Source of the DNA: Microdochium bolleyi
Taxonomy: Eukaryota > Ascomycota > Sordariomycetes > Xylariales > Microdochiaceae
Assembly (NCBI GenBank): GCA_001566295.1
Contig: KQ964247.1
Span: forward strand, 496,001-560,000
DNA: 64,000 nt
Direction: 5' to 3'
Shown here in pieces: positions 1 to 10,882 of the stretch. Within the stretch, counting starts at the first letter, position 1. Every line of letters starts with the position of its first letter. Both the position numbers and the translations under genes were made by a program. Under the pieces are notes generated by a model. The model was not told the origin of the DNA. It ran no database searches and saw nothing but the letters and a program-made list of their open reading frames with translations.

Positions 1-2843
1 AGGGCGCCGTCGAGACATACTCGCAGGAGTCGATGCCGTGCATGCATGTGTCGCTGTTCAGACTCATCAAATGGCACGTATATGTTGCCGGACGAGTGGA
101 ACTTGTGTCCGTATGCTTCGATGTAATGCCCTCCCTCATCCTCGGTGTGGTGTATGATTGCAGAGTAATCGCAGCTCTGCTCATTTGGAGTGGTCTCTGG
201 CTGACTATAGTTAGCAAACAGACAAGATTGGGTCCTTGTAGGTTGTGCGGAGCTCACCTCGGGGTCGATTTGTGACATTGTGCTCGAGAGTCTGTACTAG
301 CATCGGATCATGAACTTCAAAGACCGACGTGTACCTTGCTGTTGAGCTTCAATAGCGGGTTCCGGCGTGCTTACTGACAGTAAGCTCACGATATAGTGAC
401 GGTCTGGATTGCTGGTGTGATCTGCTACTCGTGAAACAAGAGAGTCAGGCGGAGCAGTGTCGGCTATGGTGGTGACTTATTCCGTAGCCTTCCGGTGGCC
501 GAAATCAAGCTGTTGAATGCGGGTAGCTTGGACAAGAACAGGGAGCCAAGGATCTGCCGGACAATTTTAGGCGACACAACGTTCTAGAACTCCAATCGGG
601 TGGCTGGCTGGGACGACCGAGTCAGGCTTAGACTGGACTGACAGGTGTTGGCGTCTCTCATCTATCTCAAGCAAAGACCTACAAGATAAACATGCCATGG
701 ATATTTTCTGCTTCGCTGGAGCTGTTATCTGCTATTCTTAAGGTTCCGGTGGGTGTGATCGGGAGGAGGGTCACCAGCGTTGCCGCCAACCCGTGCAGCC
801 ACGCTATTGGCATCAGGCCATGAAGAGCCACCGTATTTCATGGTTACTTTCCAGAAGTGGAAAAGAGAAGACGCATCAACCCTGCTCATTGCGGAAACAC
901 TTCCCTGTCCCATGCTGGCCGAGTCTCCAGTCGTCCTTCGGCCCGTGATCAGCGGATCACTGATTGCGTGCGCCCCCGGAAGACCTTATACAAACTATTC
1001 GGCGCATCAAGGGATGTCTCTTGCGTGCAGGAAAGCGGGGAGGGGGATTTCGACTGTCTAGTTGCTGCCAGACTCGGTAGCCCGACAGTTCTGGGGCGGA
1101 CTCGTGGCCACTACAGGGAAATGTTCCTGTCCAGGACTCACTCAGTACGCAGTCACGAACAGGTGCTGCTGTTGATGTCAATGATACACGGCAAGGCCGA
1201 ATAGCCACACAGCTCGGGTGCAGATTTGTGCCCGCCCGAGTAAGGATGGAACGGCACGGTCCTTCAGCAGCAAGGCAGGCAGGCCCAGGTGTGTCTGGGT
1301 CACAGGATGCTGAGTGATCCTGGCAGCCATGGAACAGCCTTGCAGGTTGTCGAAGTCTTCGCGGATTGGCCGGGGTTGCTGCCCGAAAGAAATGAGAGTC
1401 TGCACCACGACAGGGTCTCTTACCAGTGGATCTGCGGCTGTTGGTTGTCAAAGAAGCTCTTGATCAGAGTCTATCAGCTGCCTTTTGAAATTGGTGCTCA
1501 AGGGCTGCAAGGAATGACGCGTGAGCACCCAGGAACAGCATATTACGGGCCCTGCTGCTGCAGCCACTAGCCACGTGGTGCAAGGGCCTGCGCCGCCCGC
1601 TGCGGATCACGGGCAGGGAGACTAGGCGCGGACTGACATCGGGTGCAGTGTCGCCGTCACACCCCTGTTTCTCGTGAAATTGTCGATCCTGGTCTTCCTG
1701 GGAGGTCAACACGGCTGGCACTCTGCAGCACGCTGATCTCGTAACGAGGGGCACAGAGAGTGGCCGGAGCTGCGTGACATGGTGTGCTTCGCATTCGGAA
1801 TGGCTGACGTTGTTCAGGCTCTTGGCTTGAGTGGCTAGAAGTGGCAGAGCAGCAACAACTTGCAGATACCTTTAGGTACTTTGTTGCGATCCCTCTGACG
1901 GCGCCGTGGTTGGCGTGATTCACATCCACAAGCAAGGCTAGTTATTGAAAGGTATATTGAGCGATCTATGCTGCCAGGGCCGGGTCTCGATGGCGGTCGG
2001 GTGGCAATCCCGTATCTGTCTGGCAGAAGGCTTCTCCCGATACAATGATGTTGCATTACGGAGTGGTCGGGGTGTCGGTCGATGATTTCCGGTCTGTTGC
2101 TTCCGATATCCAGGAGAACCTCGACAGGAAGTTGCTGAAGGCATAGTGCGATGGAGACGTAGGCTGGATTGGGTATCATCAGATTGGATGATGCGGCAGA
2201 GGAGGGAATGGTGAATGTCTCGCAGAGCAGCCGAGTCACAGACATGCCGCTGATTGCTCACAGTAGACTGGTGGTCGAGCCATGTAGATCTTCAGCGGAA
2301 AACCCACGGTTTGCATAAATGCAATGTTGTGCTACTCATGCGTGAGCAGCAAAGATGGAGGGTTCCGATGAGCTTGAGCTGTATGGGGGGCCGACACTTC
2401 GATAGACGACTGGGGAGCTCGAGTCCCTGTGGTCTGAATGTTCTTGCAGGGAAGGAGCGAGTTGCTAATGGGCACACCATCACATCTGTACCTGACCCTC
2501 CTCTGACGTGGCATCGCACGATATACAGAACAGTCCATGTCACATGTGTTGCACAAATGAACGAAATGACAAAACACCGTAGGCTTCTATTGACAATGAG
2601 GGGTGCTCTTTATGCTTGTCCCTGGCTTGGCTCGCTGTTAGGTCCTTCCGGGTCGTGCCCTGATGATGAACACATACCCAATGCCGCAGCAAACTCGATA
2701 TCAGACCCTGGTACAACCATCTTCCACTAGGTTCCAGCTGTCTGAACCCCGGTTTTCAGCCTGTGCTACTGTTCCGATGGCTTGCGGGCAGCTTTGAACT
2801 ACACCCGAGTCCCATGCCCATACCGTCGCACGTGCTTCCGCTG
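1..2843. other. Gene-free stretch, no recognisable gene
   Basis: Both strands hold only short overlapping open frames (longest about 160 codons at 957-1451 minus and 2254-2730 plus) with no family motif, no consistent splice chain and no C-ending codon bias like the real genes nearby. I see no tRNA, no transposon ends and no tandem array. It may be the regulatory or 3' region of a gene outside the window. An unrecognised species-specific gene cannot be excluded. Confidence 0.5.
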
Positions 2844-3849
2844 CTAGTGGGAGCTGTGCACGTCGTCTCGCGAGTCACCGCGGTCGCGGTAGTTGTCTGG
2901 GCTGGGACTTCTTCGATGAGCATCAACGTGACCCTCCTTACGTTCGCTTCCACTCCGTCGTTGCCTCGATGGCGAACGCGACCTCGAACCGAAGGAGTCG
3001 TACGACCGACTACGCTCGCGTCGACGTGGCGGCGACCTCGAACCCCGCCCGTTGTAGTTGTTCCGTGGTCCATTCCGTCCTCCATAGTTGCCAGAGAACC
3101 TGGGCGAGGGTGGGCCTGAAGGTCCGCGCCTTCGACGACCTCCACCTCCTCCTCCTCTCCCCCCACGGAAGTTGTCACCTGCATTGCCTCGCGGCGCGGG
3201 CTGTCGAGGATCAATGTTGGCGCCCCGGCTCGCCATGGGTGGTGACGGCGAGAACTTGCGCCGAGGTAGCACTATGGAGACGTTGATGACAGAGCCGTCA
3301 ATCTGGGCTTCGTGCATGTGTGCTATGGCTGCTTCTGCATCCGCCTCTTCCTCAAAGAGAATATAGGCAGTGCCACGGTTCGTGTTGACTAGTTTCGGTG
3401 TGTTAGCAAAGCAGACTGCCGGTAGATGTCCTTCAAGTATGACATACATTGCCTATTCATGGGAAGGTCAAGGTCTGTTATCCGGCCATATTCGCCAAAG
3501 ATCTCGCGGAGGTGATCTTCGTTAATCGTTTTCGTCAAGCGCTCCACCACGATCTGGCAGCACAAGTTAGCCACCACAGACTCGTTGATGAAGGATGCAG
3601 TAGGCGACAAACCTTGGTGCTGCCCCTCAGAGGACTCTCGCTCCTTGCTCTACTCCGACTGCGACTGCGACTCCGGCTGCGATCGCGACTGTCACTGCGA
3701 CTGCGGTATCGTCCATTGTGCCGAGACGCTGGCGAGGCTGACCTTGTGGGCGAGCGGCCTCTGCCACTTCGTGCTGGCGATGGTGAGCGTGTATAGCGCG
3801 AGACGCGCGATCTGGGCGTGCCCGAACGTGAGCGCGACTGCCTTTCCAT
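2844..3849 (-). CDS. RNPS1-like SR/RRM splicing-associated RNA-binding protein
   Basis: Nuclear RNA-binding protein of about 295 aa, probably a splicing or exon-junction cofactor of the RNPS1/SR type. Exons are 3849-3613, 3553-3448 and 3388-2844; phases are consistent and introns are GT-AG. The N-terminal 80 residues are an RS domain rich in SRSRSRS dipeptides. One RRM follows (about residues 80-150): it opens IVVERLTKTINEDHLREIF and, after the second intron, shows the RNP1-like NTNRGTAYILFEEE. The tail combines an RGG-like stretch (RGGRGGGGGGRRRR) with more RS repeats, so both flanks are low complexity. The start is the ATG of MERQSRSRS; the open frame upstream has no further SR character. 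It is divergent from the GH105 gene. The family call rests on the RRM plus dual RS layout; Tra2-like is the alternative. Confidence 0.85.
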
Positions 3850-5500
3850 GCTGACAATGGGTTGTGGGTGTGGTTTGTGTGAAAGGGGTGAGATTGTCCC
3901 GTAGTGAAGCACTGCTGATATCGGGTTTGCTAGGTCTCTTGCTCGGTTGGCGCGAAATGGAACTTGAAGACCACTCAGGATTCGGCTTCATGTGTGACTG
4001 GCGAAGCCAATTGAGTAGCGCACGTACTATCAAGGAGATCCACGAGGTATAAAGCCTCTGTATTATCGGGTCGGGCTCACTAGAGTCTCGAGGGGCTGTT
4101 CAGTGTAGTGCTTCAAATGTTGCGAAGACCGGGCGAGCAGGGTCTGCTGGTGCGCGTGCGCACGATGTCATCGCTCTTGTCGCGACAAGGCAAGGGCCCA
4201 CATTTTGACAGAAGACTGCGTTTGCGGTGTCCGAAATTGTAGTCACTGCTGTCCGAAGCGGAGGACGTTGACATGGCCAAAAGCACAACAACGGCTTTGA
4301 CATCTCGTAATACGATACTCTAATTTGGCGTCAAATTTCTGGCAAAGAAAGCAAGGAAGCGTGAAAGCAGAGTCCAAGCACGGCGATAATGGCTTCTGTC
4401 CGTTGATCTTTGTCATGGCACTAAATGCCACCGAAGCTTCTGGGTCCTGTCACAGCCCCCCGTCACATCATATCGTGATGCTCATCGTTTCGAAGTAGAT
4501 AGCCTGAGTGATGTCGAGTAGATGTCCGGTACAGGCTGTCGAGGTCCGACGTTCGAACAACCACACTCGGGATGCCCAGTCCTTTGCCCTTTGTTTGGTC
4601 CGTTCACATCCAGATTTCATAAGAGTTGAACAATGTACATAGTTGGTCTCGCTCAGGCATGCAAGGTAAGTACGAGAAAGTCATGTGGCGTCTTTCCCAC
4701 CAGCTGTCTGGGTGGCAGGGAGGTCACGATGCCGGAGTTGCAATACGCCGAGAGGGCCGGCGCGTGCTAATGTTGTTCTGGCTTGCCAAGTGCCGCTTGG
4801 AAGAGCGGGGCAATGGGGACCGACGCTTCGGGGTCGTTTTTCACGGAAGCCGAGAACATTTCCAAACAATATTCGCTTGTGGCACCCCTTGGAGAGGACA
4901 CTCTAATTCAGCCCTCGCTCGAAGGAAACTCTGCTCCTCTCCGGGACTGTATAGTGGGAGGAGATGTCCTTTCATGTTGCAATCAATTCATGGTCGAGAT
5001 GCTGTAGAGGGTCGCAAGATCTCCAATTGAGCCAGTGCATGAATAGCGTAGAGCAAGGCCCGGGGCCCCGCGAGGGGCTGTGGGGATCTCGGGAGGCAAT
5101 GGCCGCTGGAAGCACTTCCGAATCGCCGGTAATGGACCCTTTCGAGCTTGGGGCTCTTAGCCTCGTGCTGTGCCGCCAGCCTGGCAGCCTCCGAGGGAAA
5201 ATCCGGCCGAAGCCGGTCCGTTGCCGCCGGTCGGGCATCGTTTTGCAGGTTGGCCGAGAGCACGGCTTCTCCTCATTTTGCTGTCGTGCGGAGATCTGTC
5301 GCGGGGGAGGGGTAGAAAAGCATCACGGGGGATCCCAAAAGTCTGGAAACTCAAACAACGCTGACCTTGAGCATTCCACGTCCAAAAACACTGCGACTCT
5401 TCAGTGACCAGACCCATCACGACCACAGGCTGGTAGAACAAAAGAATAAGATAGCCAACACCACGCGAAACGAGCATCTCACAACAAAATTACCGTCAAG
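3850..5500. promoter_or_regulatory. Divergent intergenic region, RS/RRM gene and GH105 gene
   Basis: This 1.65-kb region separates two divergently transcribed genes and must carry both promoters. Small open frames on both strands are not supported by codon bias or motifs. The last 100 bases before 5501 are A- and C-rich (CAACACCACG, ACAACAAAATTACCGTCAAG), a usual fungal leader composition. I see no RNA gene or repeat. Confidence 0.5.
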
Positions 5501-6634
5501 ATGCCTACCGACCTCCATGGCATCAAGGCCAGCGACATCCACGCCAAGGTCAAGCTGCTGATTGACGGCATGGTCAACATCAAGGACAAGACGGGCGAGT
5601 TCCTCATGCCCCTGGCCGACGGCCGCATCATCGACACAAAGGGCTGGAACGACTGGGAGTGGACGCACGGCATCGGCCTCAACGGCATCTGGGCCTACTA
5701 CAACATCACCGGCGACGAGCAGTACCTGCGCATCATCGAGGACTGGTTCCGCAACCGCTTCGAGGCCGGCGGCACCACAAAGAACATTAACACCATGGCT
5801 GTCTTCCTCACCCTGGCCTACGTCTACGAGACCACCGGCAACAAGACGTACCTGCCCTGGCTCGACAGCTGGGCCGAGTGGGCGTACCACGACCTCGAGC
5901 GGACAAAGTACGGCGGCATGCAGCACGTCACCTACCTCTCCGACCATGACCAGCAGCTCTGGGACGACACGCTCATGATGACGGTCATGCCCCTCGCCAA
6001 GATCGGCCTCATTCTCAACCGGCCGCACTACGTCGCCGAGGCCAAGCGCCAGTTCCTCATGCACATCAAGTACCTCTGCGACCACCGCACAGGGCTCTTC
6101 TTCCACGGCTGGGTCTTCTCGACCGAGCGCGGCGGCGAGGGCCACAACTTCGCCGACGCCCGCTGGGCCCGCGGCAACAGCTGGCTCACCATTGCGCTCC
6201 CGGACTTTCTTGAGCTCATCGACTTCCCCCGCGACGACCCCGTCGCGTCGCACCTGCTCGACACGCTCAAGGCCCAGGTCGAGGCCCTGCGCCCGCTGCA
6301 GAACCAAGGGACGGGCCTGTGGCAGACGCTGCTGGACCACCCGATCGAGGAAGGGTCGTACCCGGAGGCCAGCGCGACAGCCGGCTTCGCGTACGGCATC
6401 CTGAAGGCGCAGCGGAAAAAGTACATTGGCAAGGAGTACCAGGACGTCGCGCTCAAGGCGATCCGCGCGGTGCTCGACAACATTGACGAGAACGGCGAGC
6501 TGCTCAACACGTCGTTCGGCACGGGCATGGGCATGGACCTCCAGCACTACAAGGACATCCCGATAACGAGTATGCCGTACGGCCAGGCAATGGCCATCAT
6601 GGCGCTCACCGAATACCTCAGGGTGTACTACTAA
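5501..6634 (+). CDS. GH105 unsaturated rhamnogalacturonyl/glucuronyl hydrolase
   Basis: Intronless, 377 aa, the usual length of the YteR/YesR-type GH105 (GH88-related) alpha/alpha barrel. These enzymes remove the delta-4,5-unsaturated uronic acid from the non-reducing end of oligosaccharides made by polysaccharide lyases, such as rhamnogalacturonan. Visible family features are WNDWEWTHGIGLNGIW near residue 50, QLWDDTLMMTVMPLAK near 152-166 (the second Asp is the candidate catalytic acid), GLFFHGW, RWARGNSW and the C-terminal MPYGQAMAIMALTEYL. There is no signal peptide (it starts MPTDLHGIKASDIH), so a cytoplasmic enzyme acting on imported oligosaccharides is inferred. Very high G+C in third positions sets it off from the flanking DNA. 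No polysaccharide lyase is adjacent. Family call is firm; exact substrate is not determinable. Confidence 0.93.
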   Translation: MPTDLHGIKASDIHAKVKLLIDGMVNIKDKTGEFLMPLADGRIIDTKGWNDWEWTHGIGLNGIWAYYNITGDEQYLRIIEDWFRNRFEAGGTTKNINTMAVFLTLAYVYETTGNKTYLPWLDSWAEWAYHDLERTKYGGMQHVTYLSDHDQQLWDDTLMMTVMPLAKIGLILNRPHYVAEAKRQFLMHIKYLCDHRTGLFFHGWVFSTERGGEGHNFADARWARGNSWLTIALPDFLELIDFPRDDPVASHLLDTLKAQVEALRPLQNQGTGLWQTLLDHPIEEGSYPEASATAGFAYGILKAQRKKYIGKEYQDVALKAIRAVLDNIDENGELLNTSFGTGMGMDLQHYKDIPITSMPYGQAMAIMALTEYLRVYY

Positions 6635-7065
6635 AGAAATGCCAAAAAAGAAAGAAAAAAGTTCAGTTAGCATAGATGACATTAAAGCAATTTTACTGCA
6701 ATTTCTTTCTCCCCGGTTGCGGTCATTGAGGGTGATTACCCGTAGCCTTGTCTTCAAGCTTTAAGGGGGGTTGCATGGTAAGAATAGATAGCATCGCCAT
6801 CAGTTGCCGTTTCTTTTCGTGATCCTACAATCGAAACACTAGGAAAACCCCTAGAAATCCGAACTAAAATATGCAAGATAATGAAGCGGTGGACTGGTGA
6901 AATGATCTGTGTCCAAAGGATGCGCACGGCAAGGAAAGACAAAAGAAAATTGCAAGTGATAGCAACAAAAAGGACGACAAGGAGGCTTTGACAGAAACGG
7001 AGGTCCACCCAGACAGATGTGGGACAAAAAGGGAACTGTCAGACTTCGGCACGGGGCAAAAGTAA
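6635..7065. other. Intergenic: GH105 3' region and tRNA-Val downstream region
   Basis: AT-rich 3' flank of the GH105 gene (AAAGAAATGCCAAAAAAGAAAG just after the stop). Toward its right end it holds the pol III terminator of the minus-strand tRNA: a run of four T at 7061-7058 on the minus strand and five T at 7030-7026. No gene seen. Confidence 0.55.
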
Positions 7066-7153
7066 TGATCGATGGCGGGCTCGATCCGCCGACCTTCAGT
7101 GTTCGCATCAAACGATGTTAGACTGACGTGATAACCAACTACACCAATCGACC
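7066..7153 (-). tRNA. tRNA-Val(AAC) with 14-nt intron
   Basis: An 88-nt gene folds as a complete cloverleaf on the minus strand. The acceptor stem is GGTCGAT/ATCGATC with discriminator A. The D arm is GTG/CAC. The anticodon stem is TCAGT/ACTGA with loop CTAACAC, giving anticodon AAC. The T stem is GGCGG/CCGCC with loop ATCGAGC. A 14-nt intron (plus-strand 7102-7115) sits one base 3' of the anticodon, the canonical tRNA intron position; removal leaves 74 nt. The T loop begins A rather than T at position 54, slightly atypical. A TTTT pol III terminator follows within 5 nt of the 3' end. Confidence 0.93.
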
Positions 7154-8726
7154 TTGTTTGTTGAAGAAGCATGCTCTTATGCCAAACTATGATTTGGTAT
7201 GGGCAGTCAAAGCATCAGATGGTCGTCGTCAGGTCGTGGTGCCATTAACTTGCATGCGTGACTTCAGTTCAGCACTGTGACAGTTGTCCATCCGTATATT
7301 TACTGTTGCTTACAATAGTCACATGGCCCATTGACCCCATTCTTAGACGTAACCCGCTTTGAAATTTGACGACATGGGCCACTCTGAGCCCTGCTTTGAT
7401 GGCAAGCTATGCCACTGCAAACTGCGAAACAAGGAGTCATTGGGAGTGTCAAATTCCATCACAGAGAGTATTGCGGGGTGCCGACTTTCCCTCTGTTTGT
7501 TTCTTGCCCAACACCAGCTTCCAGTTTCGCTCCGGAACACAGAAGAGCCAGGATACAAAAGTCCATCCTGGCAAGTCTCGTGACCGGCAATCCGCCAGCC
7601 GAGGCTGGGCAAATCGTGGAGAACGCCCGTACGAGTCGAGGACCATAGTCCGTCCCGCATGTCGCAAGCCCATCACGCATCAGGAAGTTGACCTTCACCT
7701 ATAGCCTCCAAGCAGCTGACACCCAGCGCCTCCCGGCATGCTGTGCTCACGAACGGAGGTCTCTGCTTTGTTTCCCCTCATCGACCATGACTCCATCGGG
7801 CCATCCTGCATGGCCGTTGGACCTCTCGACCTGAGCGGCTGCAACCCAACTTATGCACCCCACGGAGAACCAGCCAATCCTGGCATGGCACTACCAGCAC
7901 ATCCCGAGGTCTAATAAACGGCTGCCACAGGGGTATTCCTGTGAGAAGCTTCGTCGAGTTGAGCCTAACCTGCAGCGGGCAGCCGCCATGTGCCGTAGCT
8001 CAACGGCGCGAAGAAGGAAGCAGCAAGGGTCCCCGCAAATGACCCTGGCCAAGCCTCCATCATGATTGACTCGTGGCTGCAACCCTCCACTCCAGACTGG
8101 CAATGAGCTTCGCATCGTTCCTGGTTCTGCACGGCGCCCTCAGCTGTGAGTGGCTGCTTACCTGGCATACCTGGCTGCTCGCAAGCCAGGGTCTTCCTGT
8201 GAGCCAAACTCGCATCGCCGCTTGTTCACCTCTGACCCACGGCCGCTGCTCCCTCGACCGCTGCCTCAACAAGCTGGCTGCTTCATCACATGTTATTCGG
8301 CCGATCCGCCAGCGGCTGGACATCTATATCTGAGGTCATATAAACCTGCCTGCGGTCACCGGATCTTCCAGCACAAAGCGGGCAGCGTTCCATTGCCAAG
8401 CCCTACCTCGTGTGATGGCTGGCGGACAGGCGCCGTGAGAAGTGACGATGGACGGGTTACTTTGTGGAGAAACCATGCAATCCGCAGGCACCGAGTATGA
8501 TGTGGTGATCAGGCTCGGATCTCGTGTCAATAGGCAGTCGATATCGCAGGATCACTGGACTATCCGAGCACGATCGCGAGACATGGCCCATGGATTCCCG
8601 ATACAAAGACCAGAAGGTCCCCCCCGCCGAAGTTCTTACAGCCTCATGCAGGCTTCACCACCTCTTGCGCCCTTGTAAAACCAGCATTTTCTCGTGGAAG
8701 AGCTGGCTTTGTTGGCCTCAGTCACG
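7154..8726. promoter_or_regulatory. Upstream region of the FAD oxidase gene
   Basis: This 1.57-kb gene-free stretch lies between tRNA-Val and the secreted oxidase. Open frames here are short, mutually overlapping and without recognisable motifs. A TATAAA lies at 8339-8344. I see no repeats or RNA genes. Confidence 0.45.
8339..8344 (+). promoter_or_regulatory. Possible TATA box
   Basis: TATAAA in the context GGTCATATAAACCTG, about 380 bp before the oxidase ATG at 8727. This would imply a leader of about 350 nt. Motif only; many fungal promoters lack a TATA box. Confidence 0.3.
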
Positions 8727-10569
8727 ATGCTGTCGCTTCGCCACATCCCCATCCTCGCCGCTCTGGCACTGGGCGCATCTGCCGAACCATACAACACGTT
8801 CGATGGCCCTGGCTTCCCGGCCTGTGACGAGGTCGCTGCTGTTCACTATCCTCGTTCCGTTGCAGAAATTGTCACTTTGGTCAAGGGTGCGGCTGCCAGC
8901 GGCACGCCTGTCCGCGCCTCGGGCAAGGGCCACATGTGGTACAACACCATGTGCTCCGATGACCCTAAAACCATCATCGTCCGGACCGAGAACGTGAACA
9001 GGATCTCCAACTTCAGTCTCGAGGCCGGCGCGCAGTCCGGCACAGTCGTCATCGAGGCTGGTGTGACATTCCTCCAGCTCGCCGAATACCTGCACGACAA
9101 TGGCGCGTCCATGGGATACACGCTCGTCAACTGGAACATCACCATGGCTGGTGCTGTTGCCATGGGTGCTCACCGCTCATCCCTGCGCGAGGAGTCTATG
9201 GTCGCTGCCGGTGTCCAGTCGATGGACATCGTCAACGGCAAGGGCGAGATCGTCACCATCAACCGTGACCAGAACAACGATGATTGGCTTGCAGCGTCAA
9301 CATCGCTGGGTCTTCTTGGTGTCATTGCCAGAATGACCTTCAAGATCTACCCCGACTTCAAGGTTTACGCCATGCAAGAGACGTAGGTTTCAAGCCCTTC
9401 CGTTATCTGCATCATTATTAGAGCTGACGTGCAAACAGCCTGGACGAGGATGCTGTTATGAACGGCGACATCTACGGCATGATTGCACCCTATGCTACCG
9501 CTAACCTCTGGGTACGTTTACTGTCCACAATATTGTTCCTGCCCAAGAATATTCCCCCATCCTGGAGAAATGGTTCCCATTATGCATGCTGTTGGACAAG
9601 CCACTACGGAGTAATGTAATTGCTGACGGAACTTGAACCCCCTTTGCACAGTGGTGGCCCTACAAGAAGAAGTTCCACCGCCGCTGGTACGACAAGGTCG
9701 CCATCGACAACAGCACTCAGCAAGGCTTTCAGAACACTTTCTCGCTGGACGCCCTCGAGGCAGGCGCCGCGAAGGTCGCCTTGGAGAGCGGCAAGTACCT
9801 TTTCACCTCGAACCTGCTCTTCGAGGAGATCACTTTCAGCCAGTGGGAGAAGCCCAACTTCCGGGAGAAGACTACCAACAAAGACATTGAGACATGGCCC
9901 GTCTACGGCTGGAACTACGATGTTCTAATCGGCGGACTGTACCCGGACCAGAAGCCCGAGTGGGATTGGGGTCTCCACGGATACACACTGGAGCTGGCGT
10001 TCCCGATCCCCATGGCCAACAAGATGCTCAAGCGCGTGCGGGAGCTGTTCGACGCCGAGAAGCGCAAGCTCATCGTCATGTCGTCCACCTACCGCAGCGG
10101 CATCAACATCAAGTTTGGCAAGGCCTACGACGACTTCCTCGGCCAGACCACCACAAACACCGCCGACGGCGCCGACTGGTCCAAGGGCGCCATCATGTTT
10201 GATTTCCCGTCCTTCCATCCCACCTCTGGAGACCGCAAGCGCTTCAACGAGCCCTTTTGTAAGTCCGAGCTCATCCTCAGATATCTCCTTAATTCTTTTT
10301 TTCTTTTTTAAGTTTCCGATAGCCAAGTTCCCCATTGTATTAGCGCTAACGATTTCCCGTTGCTCCCAGACATCAACCTCGCCAACACGCTCATCAAGGA
10401 GTTCCCCTGCCGCCCCCACTGGACCAAGAACACCCGCGAGGTCTTCGTCGCGGCCAAGAAGAACATTGACCCGGGCCACCTGTCCCGCTTCAACGAGGTC
10501 CGCAAGCGTTTCGACCCCAACAACATCTTCAAGAGCGCCGTCGGCCAGGCCCTGGGCTTTTACAACTAG
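8727..10569 (+). CDS. Secreted FAD-linked oxidase, ALO/L-gulonolactone oxidase family
   Basis: Flavoprotein of about 511 aa: an N-terminal FAD_binding_4 (VAO/PCMH) domain plus a C-terminal D-arabinono-1,4-lactone-oxidase domain. Exons are 8727-9382, 9439-9511, 9652-10258 and 10370-10569. The start is the ATG of MLSLRHIPILAALALGASA, a clear signal peptide of about 19 residues; the frame upstream opens with a non-ATG codon. VRASGKGHMW near residue 70 contains the His that covalently binds FAD in this superfamily. FPCRPHWTKNT near the C-terminus matches the conserved RPHWGK active-site region, and RFDPNNIFKS is the typical end. Such enzymes oxidise sugar lactones or alditols with O2 and release H2O2. 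Classical yeast ALO1 is mitochondrial, so the secretion signal points to an extracellular carbohydrate oxidase. Substrate unknown. Confidence 0.9.
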
Positions 10570-10882
10570 GATGTTCATGGGATAACTTTTAGCGGGGCCC
10601 ACTCTGACGAGTCTCTGGTGTTTCGCCAACTTTCCAAGCCGAGAGTCCTCGCCAAGGGGAATGCCAGCGCGTGTACACAGCTATATTGGCTCACTTTAAT
10701 CTTGAAACTAGTCTTTAGCTCGTGAAAGAATCATCGCTATCCTGCAGTTTGCTTATTTCTTCTCTATCCACGTGAACCGAGGCCAGAGCGGGTCTCCGCC
10801 GTGTATGAAATACTCTAGATATGTAGCACCTCGCCGCATGCTAGTGCTTTCCGCTCCTTCTCTGCTGCATCGGATTGAAGGA
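10570..10882. other. Convergent intergenic region
   Basis: Short 3'-to-3' spacer between the oxidase (+) and the NT-C2 gene (-). No gene, repeat or RNA motif seen. Confidence 0.5.

Noticed and set aside
957..1451. 164-codon minus frame as a gene
   Set aside because: Overlaps comparable frames on both strands, Arg/Pro/Ser-rich, no motif, no neighbouring splice-compatible exons.
5417..6757. 446-codon minus-strand frame opposite GH105
   Set aside because: Val/Leu/Glu-rich antisense shadow of a high-GC gene; the plus-strand frame carries all GH105 motifs.
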